A stretch of 64,000 nt of DNA from Roseivirga sp. BDSF3-8 (GTDB lineage Bacteria > Bacteroidota > Bacteroidia > Cytophagales > Cyclobacteriaceae). Below, piece after piece: positions 27,546 to 36,908 of the stretch. The notes beneath the pieces were generated by a model. It was not told the origin of the DNA. It was given only the letters and a program-made list of their open reading frames with translations, and did not search any database. Every line of letters starts with the position of its first letter. Within the stretch, counting starts at the first letter, position 1. The position numbers and the translations under genes were made by a program. The DNA lies in assembly GCF_041449215.1 (NCBI RefSeq), contig NZ_JBGNFV010000001.1:1339001-1403000 (forward strand), in the 5' to 3' direction.

Positions 27546-28211
27546 CTAATAAAATATATCAATCTCTCTTACTTCAATTTTTAATGAATATTCTTCTGGA
27601 GTATAAACTGTTAGTTGAGGATTATCCGTCTTAAGGGCTTTCACTTCTGAATCAGAAAGTTCAAACCCCACTACTAAGTATTTCAGAGAGGAAAAATTAT
27701 AACGATTTTTCATTAAAATTTTTTTATTCTGAGGAGAATTGTCTTCAAATATTAGATGTTCAAGTTTATTAAAATAGCTGTACATTTTATTCTCCAAAGT
27801 AAAACCATCTATTCTCAAAATTTTAAGTTGAGGTAAAGCATTCAGCCATGATATAGATAGCTCATCATTTGCTGTAGAAACAGAATCTTTTGTCTTTGTC
27901 AGGTAAACAGCTTTTATAGTAGGATAATTTTTTAAAATAATCTCATCGAAATCCCTAACTATACCAAGTAGATATGGCTCGTTCCTGTAATTTACAATTA
28001 CATAATTTTCATCAAAATAATTTAAGCTCGTTTCATTACTAAGACCACCATAGTCCACTGATAATGATACTTTGTTTTTGCCATATCTATGTTTCATATT
28101 TAATACTTTATTCTTATTAGAATTTTGAGTTTTACTACTATGACATGAAATAAATGATACGCTATAATAAAACATTATGAGTGCAATCAATAATCTGGGT
28201 ACATTCTCCAT
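27546..28211 (-). CDS. Putative immunity lipoprotein with leucine-rich features
   Basis: Up to 221 residues. A hydrophobic leader with SFISC (Cys 23) suggests a lipoprotein. The mature part has leucine-rich-repeat-like strands (LPQLKILRIDGF, FNKLEHLIFEDN, FSSLKYLVVGFEL). The start at 28211 overlaps the toxin 3' end by 25 bp; a start at Met 13 would overlap less. It follows the tip at 28187 and is AT-rich, so it is read as the immunity protein of that cassette (inference). Confidence 0.6.
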   Translation of the reverse strand: MENVPRLLIALIMFYYSVSFISCHSSKTQNSNKNKVLNMKHRYGKNKVSLSVDYGGLSNETSLNYFDENYVIVNYRNEPYLLGIVRDFDEIILKNYPTIKAVYLTKTKDSVSTANDELSISWLNALPQLKILRIDGFTLENKMYSYFNKLEHLIFEDNSPQNKKILMKNRYNFSSLKYLVVGFELSDSEVKALKTDNPQLTVYTPEEYSLKIEVREIDIFY

Positions 28212-30128
28212 CCTATAAAATTAATTTCTGATATCGGTAACTCAACATTATATCCGGGAAATATTGATCCTCCAAAACCTCTCAACTCTCTTTTTAATGT
28301 TTGAATAAATTCCTTCTTAGCCTCGGCAGGCGTAATAATAAGGCCGTCTTCATAATTAGAAAAAACTTTCACTCTAGCTTGCTGAAAACTAAATGCGAGC
28401 CGTAATCGCGCTTGTTCTTCATCTCTTCCAACTGCACTAATAAGCAATTTGATACTGGGAATTTTTAATTTCATACTTTTGATTCCTCTACTATAGTTTA
28501 GAAGTAGAAAGGTTTCTTCGTATTTAACATCTGCATAATAAGCGTCTCCTATTTTTTTCAAATTAAAAGAGTAGGGATCTACAAACCAATCACCAAAGTA
28601 TATTGTTGGTGGTTTAGATAACAAATCATTATTAAAATCCCATGCATTTGACCCAGCCTGATCAACCAAAAAATCAATTGCTTCAGCCCCTGAAATTAAC
28701 TCAATTTCAAAATCATGTCCTACACTCCTAGACCCATCTGGGTAGCTCCAATATTTTGAAGTTATTAAAGCATATCTTCTCTTATTCAACTTATTAAATA
28801 CTTCTTTCGCAGATTCACCAGCGAATGTAGGACCGATACCCTTCGCCACTTCTGCCGCTCTTTGCTCGTTTATATGCCCGTAAATATTTCGTGCCCCGGT
28901 GAAGGTAGCAAACCTTCTACCTGTCATTCGCTGATAAAGAGTACCATAGTTTCCAGCTTGTAAATTAACTGCATCACTCCAGTGATTACCAGAACCTATC
29001 CCAATGCGGTTAGTTCGATATGCATCATGACTTCCTCCAATAGGATCCTGACTGAAAAACTGCATCTCTACTGGCACTGGGTTATTGAGGTTTCGCCAAG
29101 CCGCCTGAGCCCCATCCGGATCATTCGCATTCACCGGATCATTATACCCATACATATAAGGCGTCCAGGTAGCAAACTTACTTGCCATCGGATCTATCGC
29201 ATGGAACCTCCCCAGTGCCGGATCATACTCCCTATATTGCGTGCTATAGAAACCGGTCTCCTTCTGCCAGTCCGAACCGGCATTATAGAGCTTTCGGTTT
29301 GGATCAGTGGGTGAAGCCGTGTTAACAGCTACCCCCTCCATCTGCAGGCCAAATGGATAGTAGTGATTCTCCTGCAACACTATCGCCCTATCAGGCTTGC
29401 GGTGGTCGATCTGCAGATCATCAAACCACACATCTTGTGTATCCTGGCTGCGGAGCTGCACCACGACATAGCCATTATCCGAAACAGTCAGTGTACCGTC
29501 TATCTGCGCCCAGAAGGTACTGCTGCCTACAGGCACAGCCTGTGAAGATACCAGCGCACTGTCTTTATCATAAAGCAGCAGCTCCAGATAAGCCGCCGGG
29601 GCCGTACTGAGCGTAGTTTCCGAAATACTCAGATTGCTGGTGCTTTCCTTCTTATTCCCAAACAGCGCCTTACCGATCGGGTACAAGGCCGCCAGGTTAA
29701 ACCTGACACCTCCGCCAGCCGCCTGGTTGTCACCCGTGCCCGGTATACGCGGGGTGGTAGTAAAGAGCGGAGCCGCAAAGGTAAACTCATTACCAGACCC
29801 ACCTGTCTCCTGCTCGCTAGTCAGCATCTGCTGGCTGGATGAGCTCGTGCTCTGGTCATCATAGTAATAGTATACCGAGGCATCGATCGTATCGCCCTTC
29901 ATCACCGGTATCGAAATGTAGGGGCCCGTAGCATTCGTCACCTTAGCAGAAGAGGCACCGCTAAGCGCCTGATTGCCATCACGGAAAGTAGTCACGTTCT
30001 TGAATTTCGGGTAGTCACCCTCTTCATCCGCACCCGCTTCCATCGTCAGCAGGTGCTGGTTCTGGCTCGCCTCCACCGGCGTCCAGCTTACGCGCGTATT
30101 GCCCTGGTGGTCGGTGTAGAAGTATTTA
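28187..30128 (-). pseudogene. Orphan Rhs cassette with uncharacterised tip
   Basis: Core homology starts abruptly at ~30128 (YFYTDHQGNTRVSWTP) without signal peptide or credible start; the best internal start is a GTG at 30076. The frame is intact through QKETGFYSTQYREYDPALGR and DGAQAAWRNLNNPVPVEMQF, with no insertion at the core-tip junction. The tip has the shared pre-toxin block (MQFFSQDPIGGSHDAYR, GNHWSD) followed by ~200 unique residues (SKYWSYPDGSRSVGHDFEIE ... IYFGDWFVDPYSFNLKKIG). No known toxin motif is recognised. Truncated at the 5' end only, so it is the best-preserved orphan reading frame. Confidence 0.75.
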
Positions 30129-30392
30129 TAAAACCACAGAGATTAGGCAATACCTTCATACGTACCCTTAAAAACCATTTTATAAAGTGGGAGGATCACA
30201 ATTACTCACTAAAAGGCTGTAGCATCTTTACTATTACATAATCATAACCTTCTTAAATATTCACAGTCATAGTTCTAGCTTAATTACTCTATTACTACTC
30301 AAACATCATTATTAAGCTTACTAAATTAATCGCATGAAAATTGAGCATAATTACAAATAAAATAACTATAAGGTCACCTAATAAATATTCAA
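30129..30392. other. AT-rich spacer, no gene seen
   Basis: 264 bp between the immunity gene at 30393 and the next cassette's truncated core. No hairpin, start site or repeat recognised. Confidence 0.4.
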
Positions 30393-30845
30393 TCACTTTT
30401 TAAGGTCTGTATTCTTCAAAAGACGATAGAGATCAGAATAAAAACAATCCATTTGAAATTTTTTTATCTCCTTAACACTATTTATTATCGCAATTGAACT
30501 TAAAACCTCATCAGAAATCATATTATAAGCCGAAACCATATCACCACTCATAAAATGATCATAACTTAATTTAATATCATACCTTAAAGAATTTTCGAGA
30601 AAAACCTCAACTCCATCAACCACTATTTTACCTCTCCCTTTTTTATATTTTGGTTTTCTTTTTTTAAAAAAAAACTCAGCCTCAGCAGGAACACATATTA
30701 CTCCAATCAATATAGATTGAATATCTTCACCATAGAATTTATCCTTAAAATGAAAATTCATTTTATCAGATAATTCTTGGATAATATCACTCTTATTTGA
30801 CTCCAATACTTCTCTGCTTATTTCTTGAGTTAGGGCTAATTCCAT
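30393..30845 (-). CDS. Putative immunity protein of the URI-nuclease cassette
   Basis: A 150-residue soluble, mixed alpha/beta protein, Lys/Asp/Ser-rich and AT-rich. Features: EISREVLESNKSDIIQELSD, a basic stretch FFFKKRKPKYKKGRGKIVVD and YDIKLSYDHFMSGDMVSAYN. No leader or membrane segment, so cytoplasmic, as expected of an antidote to a nuclease. Its ATG is 1 bp from the toxin stop at 30847, implying coupled translation. Family not recognised. Confidence 0.65.
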   Translation of the reverse strand: MELALTQEISREVLESNKSDIIQELSDKMNFHFKDKFYGEDIQSILIGVICVPAEAEFFFKKRKPKYKKGRGKIVVDGVEVFLENSLRYDIKLSYDHFMSGDMVSAYNMISDEVLSSIAIINSVKEIKKFQMDCFYSDLYRLLKNTDLKK

Positions 30846-30846
30846 A

Positions 30847-33300
30847 TTATCTAAAAATTTTATTGCCTGGAGGCAAATGTCTATGTTTTAGGTAGTAACT
30901 ATAAATCTTGATCTTTTCAGCTACTTTTATTTGAGCTTGATTACCGTAATACTCCCCAACAAAAATAACGCCCTCCTGATTTAAGTACCCCTGGTCATAC
31001 CTTTGATTGGAAGTTGTTTCACCATACTTCCATACCTCACCTCTGTTTAAATGCATTTTTCCAGTAGGAAGTTTAGAACCATGAGAATAAATATTGTATT
31101 CACCATCTTTTTGAGCAACCAAAGAATACTGTACGCCAGGAGGACCGGCAGCTCTCGATAAAAGACCTTCAACTTCTTTAGCCATTTTATTAATTATCTC
31201 CTTATTATCAGACAAAAAGACCAAAGTAGCTCCCGCCCATATAAACGGAATCGCAATATCATCAACTGTTCCAATAACAGTTACATCATCTGCTATCAGA
31301 AAAAAACTTAGTGCACCAGCAGATTTAAAAGCCCGATAATTGACACCTGATACATTATGATAACAGTCTGGTCCATTACAAGCTGTTAATTTGAGCTTTC
31401 AGGAGTATGATAGGCCTCCGCGAATGATTCACCTAATTTTCTTAGACTCCTAGCTAATTCTGTAGTATGAAAAGTTCCATGTTCTATATTATAGCTTATG
31501 CCAGCGAAAGCTACTTCATAGTCAGACTTAAAATACGTAAAACCACTACCAGGCCTATAGGTACCACCAAGCTTTGACTTCAATAAAGTATTAACTGCAG
31601 ACTCTATTGATATATTTTCGTAATTTCCACTTCCATTAGCATACTGAGTCTCCCTCCAAGCCCCTAACCTTTCTGGCAATAACCACGCCTGTCGACCTCC
31701 TGGATCTAGACTTTCAAATATTTTCCCATTCCTGTTCCTATCTTGTACTTGCTCAGCAACAGAACCTTTCCTGACTGACTGAGCCCCATCCGGATCATTC
31801 GCATTCACCGGATCATTGTACCCATACATATACGGCGTCCACGTAGCAAACTTACTCGCCAACGGATCTATCGCATGGAATCTGCCCAGTGCCGGATCAT
31901 ACTCCCTATATTGCGTGCTATAGAAACCGGTCTCCTTCTGCCAGTCGCTGCCAGCATTGTATAGCTTACGATTCGGGTCAGTAGGTAGGGCCGTGTTAAC
32001 AGCCACTCCTTCCATCTGGAGGCCGAAGGGGTAGTAGTGGTTCTCCTGGAGAACTACCGCTCTATCCGGCTTGCGGTGATCTATCTGCAGATCGTCGAAC
32101 CATACATCCTGTGTATCCTGGCTGCGGAGTTGCACCACTACATAGCCATTATCTGAGGCTGTTAGTGTACCGTCTATCTGCGCCCAGAAGGTACTACTAC
32201 CTACAGGCACAGCCTGTGAAGATACCAGCGCACTGTCTTTATCATAAAGCAGTAGCTCCAGGTAAGCCGCCGGGGCCGTACTGAGTGTACCCTCCGAAAT
32301 ACTCAGATTGCTGGTGCTTTCCTTCTTATTCCCAAACAGCGCCTTACCGATCGGGTACAGGGCCGCCAGGTTAAACCTCACACCTCCGCCAGCCGCCTGG
32401 TTGTCACCCGTGCCCGGTATACGCGGGGTCGTAGTAAAGAGCGGAGCCGTAAAGGTAAACTCATTACCAGACCCACCTGTCTCCTGCTCGCTAGTCAGCA
32501 TCTGCTGGCTGGATGAACTCGTGCTCTGGTCATCATAGTAATAGTATACCGAGGCATCGATCGTATCGCCTTTCATCACCGGTATCGAGATATAGGGGCC
32601 CGTAGCATTCGTCACCTTAGCAGAAGAGGCACCGCTAAGCGCCTGATTGCCATCACGGAAAGTAGTCACGTTCTTGAATTTCGGGTAGTCACCCTCTTCA
32701 TCCGCACCCGCTTCCATCGTCAGCAGGTGCTGGTTCTGGCTCGCCTCCACCGGCGTCCAGCTTACGCGCGTATTGCCCTGGTGGTCAGTGTAGAAGTATT
32801 CATAGCGATAGCTTGTGTCCTGCTTCACCAGGCGGCCCTCCGGCATCGGCAGGTAGCTCAACGCAGGTGTCAGCCCTTCTTTATGCTCCCAGACCATTCC
32901 ACCGATCATATCCCTGATAATGGCACTGTCACTATTGATCACCACGCGCTCACGTAGGCGCTGCCCGGTGGCGCTATAGGTATAAGTAACCGTGGCACTA
33001 TCGCTGGTGACGGGCGCCGTGCAACGGTGGCCGTCTTGCTCAGTATGTTATAGGTGATATCGATAGCCTTGTTTTCATCCTGCGTCAGGTTGCCGTCCTG
33101 GTCATAGGTATATTCAGTCGACAGGGTCGCACCGTCTATAAAGCCTTTCGCATTGGCCGAAGCATCAGATACGCTTAGCAGGCGGTTACTGCCCGCCTTA
33201 TAATTATACGTTAGCTGGTCTATCACCGTGGCCGCGCTCGTATCGCTTAACTGAGCGTACCGCGTCAGGCTTTCGATGTTGCTCTGTATGCATCTCCTTT
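30847..33300 (-). pseudogene. Orphan Rhs cassette with URI/GIY-YIG-like nuclease tip, two frameshifts
   Basis: Core homology begins near 33280 (NIESLTRYAQLSD). A 14-nt insertion (about 33012-33025, containing GGGCGCC) breaks the frame after SKTATV. The frame resumes at INSDSAIIRDMIGG and runs through an uninterrupted core-tip junction (QKETGFYSTQYREYDPAL) to pre-toxin sequence SVRKGSVAEQVQDRNRNGK...AYHTPESSN and a stop at 31386. In the next frame LTACNGPDCYHNVSGVNYRA leads to DDVTVIGTVDDIAIPFIWAG and then PGVQYSLVAQKDGEYNIYSH, RGEVWKYGETTSNQRY and HRHLPPGNKIF. The GEVWKYGxT..RY block resembles the GIY-YIG/URI nuclease toxins. One base added in the AAA run at ~31390 would restore a single frame, so the toxin is probably one gene broken by a 1-nt deletion. 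Confidence 0.75.
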
Positions 33301-33374
33301 GCTTATCTATCTCTGTCATCTACCGTTGATTCTAAGAAAATAAATATTAGCATACTTAAGACTCTAAGAGAACC

Positions 33375-33842
33375 TTATTCTAATTTTTTTATTAAAATAC
33401 TGGCATCAATCCAACTACAATTGTTTGCTTCTGAAGCATCAATATTCTTAACTGCCACAAGCCTATATTCTTTACCAGAATCGGAATGATTATTACCAAT
33501 GCACTTAATGTAATATTCGCCCATTTCATAGGTATTTACCTCTGCGATTAGTATTTTATCATTAAAACATATTCTATTTATCTTATCCACCTCAATGGTA
33601 TCACCACTAATAGGAAATTTACTTTCTTTACCTATTAATATGAACCCAAAATCATTTTCCACAACTAATCCTATTGTTGGATACTTGATATCAGTACCCC
33701 AATAGCCTATTTTAAGGTTTTGTGGTAATGCCTTACCATCTATTTTTTGTATTGATTGACTTTTTGATGTCCAATATGCATACATAACTATAATAGCGCC
33801 AACTAACAGTATAGCTAATAAAATAATCTTAAAATATCTCAT
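33375..33842 (-). CDS. Membrane-anchored putative immunity protein
   Basis: A 155-residue protein with one N-terminal membrane segment (IILLAILLVGAIIVMYAYW, residues 6-24) and an extracytoplasmic beta-rich domain (IGYWGTDIKYPTIGLVVEND, FGFILIGKESKFPISGDTIE, MGEYYIKCIGNNHSDSGKEY). Its ATG overlaps a TGA in the toxin's frame (ATGA at 33839-33842), the usual toxin-immunity coupling. Family unrecognised; the location suggests the cognate toxin works in the periplasm or envelope. Confidence 0.65.
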   Translation of the reverse strand: MRYFKIILLAILLVGAIIVMYAYWTSKSQSIQKIDGKALPQNLKIGYWGTDIKYPTIGLVVENDFGFILIGKESKFPISGDTIEVDKINRICFNDKILIAEVNTYEMGEYYIKCIGNNHSDSGKEYRLVAVKNIDASEANNCSWIDASILIKKLE

Positions 33843-34438
33843 TTTTTTCTAATAATCGATCCATCAATGATCTTCATAGGTATTACTACCTTCGTAGGTA
33901 CATATGGGTACGGAGTTCCCTAGAGTCTTTCTAAATTTGGTCCTGGTCCATCAGGGCTAGAACTTGGACTATCATTATATCTTTCGTTTATAAAATCAGT
34001 ATCCCAAAAGCCATCTCCCTCATATAAAGTATAGGTTATAGTTTCATCTTTAGGGTTAACAGTATATTTGACTGGAGTTCTTCCAATATGGAATACTACT
34101 TCTGTCATATCTACGGCAAAAGTACCGGATGGTTTTATTTTACCTCTAACAATTAAGTTATGAGCTTTCTTAAATTCAGGTGTATTTAAAAGTAGTAAAG
34201 TCGTTTCAGGTCCTATCCTTTGAGAATAACCATTGCCATGCAGATACCTATATAAAGCTGTTGACATATCTTCAATTCCAAAATTTTCTTTTATAAAAAC
34301 TTCTAATGGCTCGGCCATGGACCATTCATCAGTATTCTTGTCTAGAATAGAATAACCATCAATTTTCCCTGTCCATATGGAAGGAGAAAAATAGTTGTAA
34401 ACCACTTTAGTCTCTCTAGGAATTATGTAACTATTCAA
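33839..34438 (-). pseudogene. Orphan toxin tip without Rhs core, premature TAG
   Basis: A 172-codon frame (MNSYIIPRETKVVYNYFSP ... SSSPDGPGPNLERL) stops at TAG 33920-33922. The same frame then stays open (GTPYPYVPTKVVIPMKIIDG...) to a TGA at 33839 that overlaps the ATG of the immunity gene. That overlap suggests the TAG is a nonsense mutation. The segment DEWSMAEPLEVFIKENFG resembles DWYMAQPLDVFLNINRAFG in the tip at 35395, so the two tips are related. No core sequence precedes it, so it is a cassette stripped of Rhs. Activity unknown. Confidence 0.65.
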
Positions 34439-34442
34439 GGGT

Positions 34443-35408
34443 CTATTTACTTATGAAAAAATTTATCATAAGGGAGGTTTGTAATGTATAAAAGTTATCG
34501 TTAGGCTCGAAATTTTCAGTATAAAATCTAGGAAATGATGGCGTTATATCAGGGTTTCTAAAAATATCAGCAAACTGATTGATATATGGCATAAAATCGA
34601 TTGAGTTAATTGAAATATTACTATCGCCAATAATATTAATCAAACTATTATCGCAAATAGATATGAGTGGAAACAATAAAAAAATTTCTTCTTCTATTGA
34701 TAAAGCTTTGATTAGGTCATTTGGTAAATACCCAATCTGGCGTTTTGCTAAGGCAGTATATTCAATTTTTTTATCTTTAACGTAATTTACATACTCTGAC
34801 ACTAAAGACTTAGACATGTTATTATACTTAAATTTTAGGCTTGAAAAATCATCTTTTATTTGAGCCACTAAATCATGGACCTGTGTTTTACAATCAGACA
34901 AATAGATAAAATACAAATCATATTCAAACTCAATCTTATTTTTATATTCTCTTATCTCATTCTCCTTAATTTCGTTATAAACATCATATTGTTCATTATT
35001 TAACATCTCACCATAAAACTGTCTGTCAGTATTAGCTTCATCAATTAGAGATAGCGTGTGATTAGACAATAACTGCAACTTAGTTTTATTTCTTTCATAA
35101 TTGTATAATTTAAATGCTTGTTGATAATCCAAATCAAGTTCTATCCATTTTATTTGAAAGGCTCTTACATTAGCTTCAATTTTTACTTCATTCCATTTAT
35201 TGAAATTATCAATCAGCTTTTTATTTTGATATTTATTTAAAATCGATCCCATATGAGCGACTATAACTTCGCTTTTCTCCCAAGGCAAAATTCTATCATT
35301 TTCATGCACAAGGCTCTGTACTTTTAAAAGATAGGAAGACTGCTTCTGGTTTAAATCCAGCTTTTTAAAGCAATCCTCGAATGATCGGATAATGTTAGTT
35401 TGATCCAT
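34443..35408 (-). CDS. Putative immunity protein (large, helical)
   Basis: A 321-residue, very AT-rich, helix-rich protein (LDYQQAFKLYNYERNKTKLQ, EFEYDLYFIYLSDCKTQ, IKALSIEEEIFLLFPLISI). No leader or clear membrane segment. It overlaps the 3' end of the toxin at 35395 by 14 bp and ends 5 bp before the next orphan tip, so it is read as the immunity protein of the 35395 cassette. No family recognised. Confidence 0.65.
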   Translation of the reverse strand: MDQTNIIRSFEDCFKKLDLNQKQSSYLLKVQSLVHENDRILPWEKSEVIVAHMGSILNKYQNKKLIDNFNKWNEVKIEANVRAFQIKWIELDLDYQQAFKLYNYERNKTKLQLLSNHTLSLIDEANTDRQFYGEMLNNEQYDVYNEIKENEIREYKNKIEFEYDLYFIYLSDCKTQVHDLVAQIKDDFSSLKFKYNNMSKSLVSEYVNYVKDKKIEYTALAKRQIGYLPNDLIKALSIEEEIFLLFPLISICDNSLINIIGDSNISINSIDFMPYINQFADIFRNPDITPSFPRFYTENFEPNDNFYTLQTSLMINFFISK

Positions 35409-36362
35409 AATATACTGCTATTACAGCTTTTTCAGGTTGTCTAAGCCCAAGAGTTACTCTAGAACCAGGGTATTCTTCCTGAAGATCTGCCTCCATGTAT
35501 TTAATAAAATCTCGTCTTATTCTAAACACTAAATCAACTTCATCATAGCTTGGTTTTTTAAAAGTATTACTCATAACCTGCCTCAATGCCCAATTAGCAG
35601 ATTTGGCTGCCATTCGAGATCGAACTTTTGGGTTATTATAACCAGGAATATCAACTGTAATATCGATATTTATTGTTCTCTTTACCCTATCAAAGAAACC
35701 TTTCCTTTCCATGATACCGAAGGGAATATTTGCTACATAAGCACTATTGACATTAGCATCAGTTAACTCCTTGTGCCACTTAAATGATTCAGGCTGTAAA
35801 CCAAAGGCACGATTTATGTTTAAGAAAACATCAAGAGGCTGAGCCATGTACCAATCCTTGGGATCCTTAAAATCCTCATGAAAGCTTTTGTCTAAATAGA
35901 TAATCACGCCATCATCAGTTGTTACTGCATAGGCTTCTCTATTCATTTCCTTTTCTATCTCCTCCTCTCGCTCTTTATCTACCCGTCCATAAATATCGGT
36001 AATACCTGAGGATACAAAAAATTCTTTATTCGACATTCTCTGTGCCAAAACATTGTAGTTTTTTGCTTCTAGGTGTAATTTGTTACTCCAATGATTAGCT
36101 GATCCCAAGCCTACTCTATTCGATCGCCATGCATCATGACTTCCCCCAATTGGATCCTGACTGAAAAACTGCATCTCTATAGGCACTGGGTTATTGAGGT
36201 TTCGCCAAGCCGCCTGAGCCCCATCCGGATCATTCGCATTCACCGGATCATTATACCCATACATATACGGCGTCCAGGTAGCAAACTTACTTGCCATTGG
36301 ATCTATCGCATGGAACCTCCCCAGTGCCGGATCATACTCCCTATACTGCGTACTATAGAAGC

Positions 36363-36376
36363 GGGGGCGCCTAGCC
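36363..36376 (+). repeat. GC-rich 14-bp insertion unit (GGGGGCGCCTAGCC)
   Basis: Relative to the intact copy at 46014-46030, 13 extra bases separate TAGAA from CCGTTTCC. The unit puts a TAG stop after QKETG and shifts the frame by one. Confidence 0.85.
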
Positions 36377-36538
36377 CGTTTCCTTCTGCCAGTCGCTGCC
36401 AGCATTGTATAGCTTACGATTCGGGTCAGTAGGTAGGGCTGTGTTCACCGCTACGCCCTCCATCTGGAGACGGAAGGGATAATAGTGATTCTCCTGCAGG
36501 ATTACCGCCCACTTCTGGGACGACCTATCAGGCTTGCA

Positions 36539-36562
36539 GTGAACGATCTGCAGATCGTTCAC
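36539..36562. repeat. 24-bp perfect palindrome
   Basis: GTGAACGATCTG followed by its exact reverse complement. Other core copies have only a 14-bp palindrome (CGATCTGCAGATCG) inside an imperfect one. The change alters the coded DHRKP to VHCKP. Confidence 0.9.
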
Positions 36563-36602
36563 CGCACATCCTGGCTGCGGAGCTGGACTCCAGGTTTTCT
36601 AT

Positions 36603-36893
36603 TTATTTGAGAAACCAATCATTTGACTTAAACTTATCAGGAATGTCGAAATCATCCGAATTATATCCCAGTCTTTCTAATTCATCAAACCATTGATCTC
36701 TTTTTGATTCAGGGAACTTGATCCCACACCAAGGACAAAAATTGATAAGAACATATGATTCTCCTCCATCTCTGACAGGAATACCATATTCATCAAACCT
36801 ACTATTATAAACGACCAATACATCTGGATTATCTATTTCATTTATTAATCCAATGTGATTACACGCATCTTTGCAACAATTTTCTTTAAGCAT
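36603..36893 (-). CDS. Zinc-ribbon (DUF6980-like) putative immunity protein
   Basis: A 96-residue soluble protein with N-terminal cysteines (KENCCKDACNHIG) and a CPWCGIKFPESKRDQWFDEL block that resembles the DUF6980 family as I remember it; this was not confirmed by search. CxxC plus the N-terminal cysteines probably bind Zn2+. It starts 15 bp after the stop of the colicin E3-like tip and is the expected antidote. It is not the classical E3/cloacin immunity fold by sequence, so pairing rests on position. Confidence 0.7.
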   Translation of the reverse strand: MLKENCCKDACNHIGLINEIDNPDVLVVYNSRFDEYGIPVRDGGESYVLINFCPWCGIKFPESKRDQWFDELERLGYNSDDFDIPDKFKSNDWFLK

Positions 36894-36908
36894 GTTTATT
36901 AATTAATA

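Larger units (their letters stand above)
35395..36600 (-). pseudogene. Orphan Rhs cassette, short rearranged core, 13-nt insertion, uncharacterised tip
   Basis: About 200 bp of core (36371-36562 frame: DLQIVHCKPDRSSQKWAVIL ... QKETG) carries a 15-nt in-frame insertion (encoding SSQKW, 36510-36524) and a 24-bp perfect palindrome. It ends in TAG inside GGGGGCGCCTAGCC. The tip frame then reads RRPRFYSTQYREYDPALGR ... NDPDGAQAAWRNLNNPVPIE, the shared pre-toxin block (MQFFSQDPIGGSHDAWRSNR) and a unique ~190-residue end (WYMAQPLDVFLNINRAFGLQ ... RVTLGLRQPEKAVIAVYYGSN). Function of the tip unknown; it is related to the tip at 33839-34438. Confidence 0.75.
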
